Shown piece after piece: positions 28,331-40,186 of a DNA stretch of 64,000 nt. The stretch is taken from assembly GCF_040581485.1 (NCBI RefSeq), contig NC_090128.1:39152931-39216930 (forward strand). Reading direction: 5' to 3'. The number at the start of each line of letters is the position of its first letter. Position 1 is the first letter of the stretch. The stretch comes from Linepithema humile (Eukaryota; Arthropoda; Insecta; Hymenoptera; Formicidae). The translations under genes and the position numbers were made by a program. Under the pieces are notes generated by a model, which made no database searches, was not told where the DNA came from, and saw only the letters and a list, made by a program, of their open reading frames with translations.

Positions 28331-31300
28331 AGAATTATTGCGAAGTCAGGGTACTTCTCGAATGCTCTATCGGACCATTCAAGTGCGATCGACCCGTGAA
28401 AAGAAGCAGGAATTTAACCCTTCGCCGGCGGGCGGATCCATTTCCAGCGAAGAATTCCACTCGATTCGCTTCTTCCGCGTAATTCGATTCATTTTTAACT
28501 CGGAACTAATCGTTCTCGCGGGACTTCACGATTTAATTTACGAGCGTCGTAAATGAAGGAGTTCCTCGACTCGTGTTACACAGGTCCTTTACGCGTATTC
28601 ACGCCTGTTCGTTAATTTGCAATCTCCCGAGTCAGTCTCGCGCCTCGTGTAAATAATTTCAGTCGACCTGACTGTACGCCTTTCTCCGTCCGAAGCGAGT
28701 ACAATGGATACGGCGGGATCATCCTTCGGCACGTTTCCCAATTACACCATTCGTCTTTTGTTCTCACGAGTGCGATGCCCGCTCGCTATTGAATTGAAGC
28801 GCGCGCGTGCACGAATTATGGACGAGAAAATATATGCCGTGTAAGTATGCCAGAATACTCGATGCGCTATATTTGAAGACGCTCTAAAGTTGGCAAAAGG
28901 GCAAGTTGTACGAAAATAACTAATGGTCTTCTCCCACATGCGTGTATTTCCGTAAGCCTATCCATTCCTATCGATTAACTTTGGCATTTCGGTGGAAATA
29001 ATAGAATAATATATGCTGTCGAGATTACACTAGTGCCCGCTATATTTGCACAGCACGGATGGTAAGCAATGTAAGTGATGTAATCCTATGCACATAACCT
29101 GATAGTCTGTTTTAGCTAAGTAAGTTTAACATTCCGCTGAACTTCATAAATAACGACAATTCTAGAGCTGAAATAATGCCGACTAGAGCAATAACAGTGT
29201 GTATAACTTCATATTTTATCTACTCCAACTTATACCGTCTTCGGTTTTATTTTTCTTTGACTCTTTTTAGTTTTTAATATTTCGCCGTCAGCGATAGACG
29301 TATTCGTAATATCCCCGCAACTTTCGGAGAGTTTATTTTAATAAGGAAAATCTCACGAAATATAAGAAGCGCAAAAGTATAAAAAGTTTTGCTATATGAC
29401 TTCTTATCTGTGTCCGTTTCGCGCTGTGAGATAAAATAATTTACATTTAAGAGACAGCCTTTGAAATAAAGCGGACGCTTAATGAGCGTCGTTTAGACGG
29501 CAAGTTTTTTCGAGAATATTACCACACAGAGAGCAGCGCTTATTGCATAGTGCACTCCGCTGATACTGCGCGAGTTGTTCTAAAATAATGGCAAATCGGA
29601 ATATTACATGCACAGCTGCAAAAGTTAGCTATTTAATTACTTCTTTGGAATAACATAACACGCAATCACGCAAACATGTTAAGAACAAGTTAATTATACC
29701 AAAACAAGCGAAATAAATTAATTTTTTTATATAAAAAATATCAATGTGCATTTTTTTTTATAAATTTTGTGACATATTCATAAAGAAGTAACGTTTGAAT
29801 GCGTTGAATAAGAATTTGTACTATTTTGCATCCCAATCGCGGCGTTATATATAGCCAGCGTGCCAAAATCGCGCGAAACAATAAGCATCACACACTTTGA
29901 GAAATCCTTTGGCACCGTTTGTTGTCGCAGCTGCAACTTGCTGAATTAAATGCTGCGTTCATTGATGTTAAGTTAGTGAAGTCATCGCATTGTACGATGC
30001 CTCGTTGTGTCGTTCTGTCGTCGTCTTTGATGTTTTAACGTAAAAGAGATTGGAAAAATATTGTTTTTTGCGGAAAATTTTTGTCGCATCGTTGCTTTGA
30101 GAATTTTTGCATTGTAAAGTGTTTAAAAAATTTCGAGAAGATAAAATCATTAAATTGTGGAAAGTATAAATCAAATAAAGATTCGTCTACGTAAAAATAT
30201 TATTTGTAGATTTCTGTGAAAAATTAAAATGCAATAACGTAGATGATTAAATTTATTAAAAATATACGAAGCTATATACGCTTGTTCTCTGTAAGGAAAT
30301 ACTCTCACTTATCGTAATCGATATAAATCACACGTCAAACGATATTGCTGCGGACCAATAGCGATCGCTCTCCTTTCGTTCGGCCTACATTGCGTGCATT
30401 AAGGACATGTAAACAAGAATCCGGTGCAAAGTGAAAGCAAAAGTTTCACACTTGCAAAAGCGAGAGAAGGATGAGCTCTCGGTGAGGCCGTCCAATGCCA
30501 AGTTTAAGGTCATTTAACATATCCGAATGAAGTTCCGCATTGGACACATTTGCATCGTGTGTATGTGTGTGTGTGATCGTGTACCCGTAAAGTCCACCCA
30601 ACGTGATCCGGAATTCGAGACCCGAAAATTTGTAAAGATCTCAGATATCTCAATGAATCAACTCCGAACGAAAATCGCTCTTACTCTTGTCGTCTCGTTT
30701 TCACAATAATTATTGAATTAATTATTCTAATCTTTCTACCTATTTTCATCTAATCATAAACTCGATAGTTGAGAACTATTATATTATCACCATTGCCATA
30801 ATTATCATTTATTGAATCATTAATTCGATAGATAGAATTATTATCACAATTGCTATAATCACCTAAATTACCGTTGAATGCGAAACAAAATTTGATCAAT
30901 TAACAGCGAGTAAATAAAATTAGCAGTTACGTAGTATCAATATATTATAACATACGCTCTTGTATATGAATTATTCAAGGTTAAGAGCTTCCGAGTCTTC
31001 AAAGACAAGTACGATCAAACGGTCACCAACACCGGAAGCTTTTAATTAGACCGTAGACCGACCTAAGCGACAAACGACAAATTCTCTGCTGACGACGCGC
31101 GAACAAAGTGTGCTCCAAGTACGACACGTGTACGAAGTACTATCGATTCGGAATATAATATTCAACAACTATAATAAGACGAAGGTAAAGATGATTTAAT
31201 TGCAGTGTTCTTCCGCAATACATATTTAACGAGACACTCTCCGATAAAACTTCCATTTCCACGAACCAGCGTCACTTACCGCGGCAAATTGGCCTATCAA

Positions 31301-31916
31301 TTCAAATTAAGCCTAATTCAAAAGACACTCATCAACTTTTTACGTTCGTACCCATTAACCGCGATTTACACGTGACTCGTCTGACAACCAGTTCCCAGGA
31401 GGTATCTTGAGCGACAGCACCTGGCATACAGGTGATTCGACCCGCGAACTCATTACGTAAACGACGACGTAAGTTGCGAGAGGCTTAACGTTCACCAGGG
31501 CTCAACGCTACGAGAGATAGGGACGAGTTTAGAAATTGATGCTCGATCTATCTCGATCTCGAGTTCTCTTACCTACCCGAATAGTTAACTGCTCACGTAA
31601 TCGGAGAGCGCTTTAGCGACCGTATGATATGTATATCTCGTACGCCGGTTTCTCACGGTATGAAAATTATCGCTCGCGCGGCTTGTTTTCGACGGAAATG
31701 AGAATACAGCGAGCATGATCGCGAATTTGATCGTGATCGCGAATGACAGACCTATTAAACAATGCGAGCGCTAATTCGTCACGACAACCGGTGCACCTTG
31801 GAACATTGCGATTATTACGTAGGATCCTCTTTTGTCTGAGAATGCCAGCGAGGCGGCGATCAGATTTTATAACCGTGCACTCGTGCACGCGGGCGTGTTA
31901 ATCCAACTAATACACG

Positions 31917-31939
31917 CACACACGCGCGCGCGCGCGCGG
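31917..31939. repeat. short (CA)n(CG)n tract
   Basis: A brief CA-rich run turns into alternating CG. It is low-complexity sequence. Confidence 0.7.
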
Positions 31940-33456
31940 AATCGCACTCGCCACTCTCAATCCACTCAGCTAATTCCTACATGACGCTTTTTGTTTCAAA
32001 GCATGCCATCAATATTATCTGTACGCTCATGCTATCCACGTTTGTAGAACAACACCTGCCAGTACATCAGACTAATCCTATTCAATCCGCATTTAAGTCA
32101 TATCGTCCATACTTATGCGGTGATGAATGAGATGCGGAATTCGCGACTTGTGCGTTAATCTTAGTTATAAATAAAGAGATGTATCTGGATGCTTCGCAGT
32201 TTACCGAGCGAAATATTGACAGGCCATGTAAAATTTCGAGTCTGAAGGGCGAGTATGAACGATAATGCGCGTATAAACGCGCTTATGGGCTAAATTGGCG
32301 TACATCGAGGACGATCCGCGCCATTAAAACGTCGTGATTGTAAGTGGAAACGCGGCGCAATTAAAACGGCAAAGCAGCACTCGCAGCAGCAATAAAATTC
32401 CATTCGGCGTCGCAACTCAGAGGCGCGTGCTTGTGTAAAAAATAAGAATTAACGGGGCGGATAATCTGTAACCTCGCAAACGCCGCAGCGATCGCGGAAA
32501 AAGGCAAGCGAAGAACTACGCACACATGTGTTTTCATGCGAGCGGGGAGGACCTAGATAGATCAACACCGGCGGCGACCGCTGCATTCCATCGTCGTAAA
32601 AGTGCACGCGGTGGACTCCAAGGACTACGAGTCGGCGAGTACGACGCAGCACGCGCGCGAGGAGGCGGCGAAGGAGAGACGCGAGGAGGACTGCAATTCA
32701 AAAAGGGAAACTCCGCGGCGGTGAGACACGACGAAGTATGCCGGCATTGTCGCAATTCTCTTGGGCAATCGCCGTCGAAGCGACGAACGGGACACATGCT
32801 CATCCCTCCACGCGTATCCGCCGAGAGGTTAAAGTGGGATTTAACCCTTCGGATGTGCGAAATGTTTATTTGTGAGAAAACATAATACTCGTTAATCGTT
32901 AGCGTGCGATCGTAGTTGCCTTTCGAACGATTTCGAGATAAATCAGTTTTGCGATACGGTTTGCGGTAAACATCGTTAATCAACGCACCTCATTATTATG
33001 TGAATTACTCGTGCCATTCTGGCTTTCAATGGCTCACGCATGAATAGCTAATAGTAGTATGGCGATACTTCGTTGCGCCGCTGCAAATAGTGCACGGCGA
33101 ATGGATGTGCAACCGCGAGTCGATTGCGCGCAATTACGAGCGCTGAATTCTCGCCTGTCACTATAATTAGACGCACTGGTATCAGTGTCCTTGTAAATAG
33201 AATTGTAAATAGGACATTCAAGCGCAAGATACACCGCGAATTTCTTGCACGGTTTCTGCATATTCGAGGCGTTTGCTTCTTCACAGATCGTTGGAGCCGA
33301 GAAAAAATGTTAAACGGATTAACGTGGAGGAATAACGAAACGCAGAAAGTGAATGATTCGCACAGTTCTCCAAGTAACATTTTATAGAGTTGATTGCATA
33401 GCGTCTATCCTATTTTAGATCTGTGTCATTTATACAAAGCGGTTTCACTTTACTTA

Positions 33457-33577
33457 GGGTGCGTTCCACTTAACGCCCGCAACGCTCCTAGGATCATTTT
33501 ATCCTTGTTTTTCATCGAAAGTTAAACGAGGATAAAATGATTCTAGGAGCGTTGCGGGCGTTAAGTGGAACGCACCC
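33457..33577. mobile_element. foldback MITE, PIF/Harbinger-like
   Basis: A 121-bp element that is almost entirely inverted repeat. The 54-bp arms (33,457-33,510 and 33,524-33,577) differ at only two positions and enclose a 13-nt loop. The termini begin GGGTGCGTTCCACTTAACGC. The trinucleotide TTA flanks both sides (33,454-33,456 and 33,578-33,580), as expected for a 3-bp target-site duplication. A TWA duplication with G-rich termini fits PIF/Harbinger MITEs; the superfamily is an inference, while the hairpin and duplication are directly visible. No transposase is present, so it would be non-autonomous. Confidence 0.85.
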
Positions 33578-36500
33578 TTAGTCGCGCGTTTTCCATGAAC
33601 AGATGGCTAACTGAAACGCGACGAAAGTGTGCGAATCGATGGCACGTATCGTTTTACTTGCGGACTGCGAAGAGCGCATCCGCAAATTGTCGTCGTGAAA
33701 CGCGAAAGATAAAAGTTCAATTTAACGGTTGATGAGTGCAGTTGAGAAATAAAACAAAATCAGCTTATCTGACATTTTTATCGTCACTTATTTGCCTTTC
33801 AACCGTTTCACCGACACATCGAAACTTCCGATTAAAATTACATTCACAGTGTTTTTAAACACGCCGTAGTTATTCGCGTAAATAACTTTCACGGCGTATT
33901 GAGATTGAATCAATTTGCGAGAAAATAATTTTCCCACCTTGGGAGAGAAAGAGAAAGAGTGCGTGAGAGCGAGAGGAAAATTGAATGTCTCGACTGGAGG
34001 GAAGTTGAAAATTATATAGTTAGTTTATTGCCCGGCGAAACACAGTTCGCTAATTACAGAAACAAAATATCTTGCTTCGCCCGTGAGATAGATCTCTATG
34101 CGGCAAGCTCGTATTTTTCCGATATCTAATTAAGAGTTTCGTCATCCATTGCGCGCGAGATAACGGAACTCCCCGTCGCGCTATTAAAGTCGTGAGCCTT
34201 CCGCGGCGAATAAAATAAACCGTCAATTTTTGCCTTCCGCGACGCTCGAGCAATCCGAAACATTTTATCTCTTTCGCCTTTTAATCTTCCAACGATACAC
34301 AATTGCGCAGAATAATCCAACATAATACTGTATGTATCTTGTTTTTCCATTTTTTAATTTAATCCGATATCTATAAAAAATTGTCCAATGAGACATTTTT
34401 CTTTTTGCTTCTGAAACTTTCGGTGGACGCGTACCGCGCACAGGTACGCTGTATACTGTTACAGTTTGACAAATGAGTAATTCAATATAATAGAATGTAC
34501 TTTTCAGCACTTTTAATTTAATTCGATATCCATAAAATTGTTGAATGTTGGAGGAGGAATACCGCAGCGCCTAAGGGCTGCGACCGACACAAATTGCAAT
34601 CGCGGTTGCAAATAATATGAGCGCACCTATCGTTTCTGCCTACTGCACCCTTCTCCCCTCCCCCTCGCCCCTCCCATATCGATTACGCCGCGCGTGGGAA
34701 ATAATCGACGCCGACCGCGAACGACGTCCTACGACCCATTTAATGTAAAAACGTGAACTCGCTAAGTTAGATTGTAAAATTATGCACAACCCTGGTCAAT
34801 TTACTTGTCCACGTGCGATTACGCGTCCGCGGTTGTTGCTGGTTACGCCGACTGCGGGCTGCGCGTCAAAAGAGCGCCGGACCTGTTTTAAGTGATAAAA
34901 GTATAATCAAGGTTGACCAGCGGCGACGGCGGCAACGGTCGATCCCTTTGCATAAATCGTGAGACCGACTGTTTCGCGCTGACTACGAAATAATCAAGGC
35001 TAACTGTAACTCACACCGCGCGTTTTCTCAAGACCTAGAATTGTGCCTCGTGTTTGATGTGACAACACCTTGACGACACCTTCGGTTATACCGATGTTCA
35101 ATCAATGCTAATTACGGCTCGGTTCTCCTTCTTTACGTTACAGAATTAGTTAACTGAAAAAATAATATTCTTTTATATTCCAACTCTATATTTTTCTATT
35201 TTTTTTTTCATTCAAGATTATTTTAGAGCCGTGATTCAACGTACGAATGTCTGCAGTAACACCGATGTTTGTGTACTTTAATGAACAACTTAGATGGCGT
35301 ATGATACGTCTGCGATCGTTATGATTGAAATTCTCATTCACGCGGCATTATAACTTAAAATCCAACTACTACTAGCACAAAGCGGGCGTCAACTATGCCA
35401 CAGCACACCTGCTCTCAGGTCTGTGACGCTTCCTCGCCGCTTCCGGCAAACAAAAACAAATTCAACCTACAAAGAGGCAATATAAAAAGGAACCTTGAAC
35501 CATAACGATTCACAAAGAAACATCAACATTGACATCGCGACCCATCCCTCTGGCCGCCGTCGTCGCCACCGTTGTTTTCCACCCGGCACTTAGGTGGAAA
35601 CAACAAAGTGCGTGTCCCGGGCACGCGCGCTCGCGTGCTTAACGGGCGTGCGAGAACGGCGTGTCGTGCGTGCGTGTGAATCCGCACGGCAGCGCGCGTG
35701 TGCCGGCGCGGCGACGTTAATGTTTGCAATCACAAGTTGGAAAGTTTTGTGATGGCAACCGCTCCGCCGGCCAGTTACCCTGGTAACGCTTTGTTGTGCC
35801 ATTGTGTCGACCGGCAAAGGGGGTTCCGGTGAGAGGGGGTTGGGAAAAATCCCCTTCACCCGCCCCCCCGCGCGTTCGGACGAACCATCACCTGCCCGTC
35901 CGCCCTCTCTTCCTTCTTCGCGCCGTCGAGAAATTGGATGAAACGGCCGAGCTATCCCCCTCTCACTCTTCTGAAACCCTTACCCCCACGATTGCTACTT
36001 GGGGACGAACTAACCCGGCTTGACCTAGCCCACACAAACTTAACTCCCTCCTCCCGCGTCCTTCGCGATGACGAATAAGGTTCGTATTTCTCCTCTGGAC
36101 CTACACTTCGTTAACTATTCCGGTAACCTTTCATTTGCGTGAGATCGTCGAATTATGAATAAAGACCAAAGATTGCTGAGAGGCATCTCGAAGGTAATAT
36201 TCTTTTGCACTTTAAGGATACACAATTCGCAACGGCATTGAATGTATTAAACTTGCAGATTAATCGAAAATTACAGTTTCGAGGAATTTGTGGTCGATAT
36301 TGATCCTTGATTATTTCGCGTTCCGGACACAAACGTTGAAAACATGAACAGCGAAAATCGATTGTTAAAAGTTCAAGTGATAGCTCAGATTCAAGACATG
36401 GCCAAGCGAAGTAAGAGTAAAAGTTTTATGGGTTCAGATGAATTTAGATATCCATTTATTGCGCTCGTTTAAGTTAATATAAAGTAATTTTATTCCAAAC

Positions 36501-39327
36501 AGTTGATATCGCGTGAAGTAAAACGAAGAAATTTATTGCGAAAAAAGCATGCCGCTTACCGACGATTGCCGGCGCGGTAAAAATACCTTTTAGATCGAGC
36601 TATTAATAGAATTGTTGCTCAGGGAATTCTCAACCATCCGCGTATTCTAATATCAACTGGTATGTGATATATGTAGATATAAAATAACAGCATTAAATGT
36701 TACGAGATACTCCGTAAAATTTTCAGATATGTGATATCTGTATACTTTCATAATTCCCAGTTTACTTAAAAAAATATCATATAAAATAACGTGTCATAAA
36801 GATAGTTTGCACGTAACAAAAAGGAATCTAGCACAAAGCTTCTATTTTCCTTCGAGAATTCACAAGACAATTTTATTTTAGAAACCGAGATGTTCTCCAA
36901 CTGTTGCCCGATTGTGAATAACGCGCTCATAAAAATACATTCGATACAGATTTATTGGCGGAACAACACGAATACTTCGCTGGAACGTGCCAGGAAAAGC
37001 TTCATATTTCTCTATGTGAGCGAAGAAATCTTTGGGGAGCGGAAAATCAGTGCTGGAATCACTGCCGAACAATTCGTTGCTTGTTCGCAACGATGGAATG
37101 CAAAATTATTCCCGTTAGAGCCGCAAAACAACGTTAATCCTCGACATTAGCGACGAGAATAAATTATGTCGATTTGTCAACAGAAAATATTTTCTACTGC
37201 TTGAAGGAGAATTCATTATCAAACATTTGTTTATATATAACGAACGCATTCTATCCATGTTTTTCCGATTCTAACTCTAAGAATAATTATTTGGAAAGTA
37301 ATACTGTGTCTACAATGTAAATGTTTGAGATTCAAAGACGAATCCCGCATACATATATTCCGAGCAAGCATTCTCGTCGTTCATAGTGACACGTCATACA
37401 AAGCGCTTATCGCGCGAGATAACGCTCCCGTAGATATCAAACTCTCCTTCACCTCATTGTCACGAATAAATAATGAGTTATGCTGCGGTTATAGTGGATA
37501 GTATTTGCTTCTGTAGCGATAATATTAAACAAAATATTTTCAAACAAAAATTCTGACTGTATGCCTCAGAAAAATATTGATCACTATTGACTGTGGAATA
37601 AACGAGATGCTATTTCAATTCGTTTATTTAATATTAACGCGACGTCGGAACGAAGTTTGCAGCAGCATTATTCTAGCAACCACTATAATCATAGCTATCT
37701 GAGGAAACCGATGGTCAATCAAAAACAATAAAAGTTTGCCACGCGGTGTTCAAGATATCGACTCGACCGTCACCGTCGGAGCTTCCATCGTCTCGCGTAC
37801 GGCCGCTCGCGCGGCGACGCGTCGCGCGCCTCTGGAGCGGCGCGTTATCGCAAGTTAACCTCCAAACGCAACGCATAACCACTATCGCGGTGTAAACCGC
37901 GTCACTACACGAAAATATTCTGCGTTGAAAGAAAGAATCGTTAGGACTGCGACGCCGGGGTCGACAAGTCGAAATTGACGATTGAACACGCGCGTGATGG
38001 CAGAACACGCGATTCGACATTGTCGACGGTCGGCCGAAATTAACCCCCGAAAGAAAAGAAAAAGAATCGAACGTATCCCTCCGTAGCGACGCGCCTTGAA
38101 CGCGTGACGTTTCACGTCCGGTGCGCCCGTTCACGATATGGACACGAACGACGCGTGTTAGCAGGATAGAAGGCGATTTTCAACTTACTAGTAACTTGTC
38201 GTGTGCCACGGAAAAATCCAACGTACCGGGACAAATTCTCACGCACAAACACGAAACTTCGGTAGGCAATCACGTCGCAATGGCGAACCACGGGTGCGTT
38301 GTAATCACTGATGTCGTACGCTGCCGTCATCTCGCGGACGGCAACAGTATGAGAACGCGACCAATCGCAAAGCAACGCTGATTTACGCGGGAAAGAAACT
38401 GTGCAATGTACGCCATATTGTCCACTACTTTTAACCAAGTAGTTGGCATTATTGACGAGATATGTATTGCAATATCGCAACTTTTCTCATCTCAGTTGCA
38501 CTTCTTGCATTTAACATGAAATGCATATACATTTATTCTTTAAAGAGAATAAGTAAAAAAGTTGAGCACAGTAAGCACAACTAAAATAAATAGCGTTGAA
38601 CCAATATTTAATGCAAAAATATATAATTCGCCATATTGAAATAAATGATATAGTCGATATAATAAACTATTACTAAAAATGTAATCAATTTGTTATGCAT
38701 ACCCATTATATCTTCGATGTATTTCAGAGAATCATGTTGAATATAGAAAATGACTCGAATTCTAAACCTGCAAAAACGGATCGCCGATAACAAATGGCGA
38801 TATTACAACAGCAATCGCATAAAACGTGTTATGACAAACGTCTGATACATTGCAAGCCACTCGTAATCAGTTTCGTGCACAAGACTTACCTTTAAGCCCT
38901 AATAATTGCGAGAGATACAGAGCGATTCGAATCTGATCTGCTGCTTATTGTAACGTATTTGTTACTAATGGACACCCTGATATATATGATGATTGGCGAC
39001 TTTCGAAATTATGCAACGGTCAAAGATATAAAGTTAACGCAGTAATTACTTAACATAAAAATAAAATACTTGATAGAGTTTTATAGATTAGAAATATAAC
39101 CAAAATTTAAAAAATCAATTATAATTTAATAATTTATAATATAAAACGTGAAATTTTTCATAAGATTCTTTTTTACCATCTTTAGTTTAACTTACAGTTT
39201 TCTATTGTACCCGCAATGTTTGCTGAGGGCGTTAGTGTACGGAGATATAAATATATTTCACAAGTCCATAATTTTCACAAGATTAGCAATATATATTTTG
39301 TTGTGACAAATATTATTATATTGCATC
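33578..39327. other. gene-less stretch before the coiled-coil gene
   Basis: I cannot support any coding gene. The only notable items are a TATA-like sequence near 35,480 (AATATAAAAAGG), a CpG-rich block at about 37.7-38.4 kb that looks promoter-like, and a possible transposon end near 38,975. From about 38.5 kb the DNA becomes AT-rich. Confidence 0.5.
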
Positions 39328-40014
39328 ATGTCTAGCGAAATGAGTACAATAAATACTGAAAGTATGGATTTCGATAGCGAACTCCATCAAATGGAGAGAG
39401 CGATTGATCATTACAAGTTGAAATTGCAAAGATCCCGCGAGAACTATGAAAGAGTAGAAACAGAAATTTGCGACGTGAATCAATTGCAGCACAAAGCGTC
39501 ATTTATGTTAAACGACATGCAATTAAAGAAGGAAAATCTCTATGAGTGTTTAAAGAACATACATTTGAATTACGAATCATGCGTGGAAAAATCGGGTGGT
39601 TACAAAGATCAGGACGAAAAGATTCGCACAAAGGTAAGCGAATTGGCGACAAAGAGAAGCAATTTAATGGAAGAACTAACACAATTAAAAAAAAATGCCG
39701 ACGATAATGACAAGAAGCTCGTTCGTGTAAAAGCTATGATCACGGAACAAGAAGTAAGTAACATTAAAGTTCACTGTTTATAATTAATAATAACATAATA
39801 CTTATAAATTATAATTATAATAAAATATACTTATAAATTCTGTAAAGAAAAATCTTTAATTTAGCAAAAAAATATGATGTTACTTCGGGAACTGAAGAAA
39901 AAATCTGAAAATGTCACTTTCATCCAACAAAGTATAGAAAAGCGGATAGATACTGTTCTACAGCAATTAAAAATAAGCGACAACGACGATGTTACTGATA
40001 ATACATTGCAATAA
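39328..40014 (+). CDS. small coiled-coil protein, unidentified
   Basis: Two exons, 39,328-39,753 and 39,865-40,014, joined by a 111-bp intron (GTAAGT donor, TTTAG acceptor) in phase 0. They encode about 191 residues. The protein is highly charged and almost wholly predicted coiled coil. Heptad-like stretches run from about residue 18 to 175, with a short acidic tail (SDNDDVTDNTLQ). I see no signal peptide, membrane segment or catalytic motif. The start is the first ATG of a long open frame, and AT-rich sequence with stops lies upstream. An AATAAA overlaps the stop codon and another follows 20 bp later. The 3' end faces the 3' end of the PMF1 gene about 170 bp away. A kinetochore or centrosomal role is possible by context only, and I do not recognise the family. 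Confidence 0.82.
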
Positions 40015-40033
40015 AACTTATCAATTTTATAGA

Positions 40034-40039
40034 AATAAA
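40034..40039 (+). terminator. poly(A) signal of the coiled-coil gene
   Basis: AATAAA lies 20 bp after the stop codon of the coiled-coil gene on the same strand. Confidence 0.6.
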
Positions 40040-40135
40040 ATATAAATTTAATATTTTCATAAATATTATGTAACGTGTATTTATAATAAATATTTAATTT
40101 ACTATTTTTTAAATAAAAATCCGTTATTATATTTG

Positions 40136-40141
40136 TTTATT
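40136..40141 (-). terminator. poly(A) signal of PMF1
   Basis: The minus strand reads AATAAA about 45 bp downstream of the PMF1 stop codon. Confidence 0.6.
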
Positions 40142-40186
40142 TCTATATATATATATATTTAAAAATATCAAAGGTTTATCTTTAAA

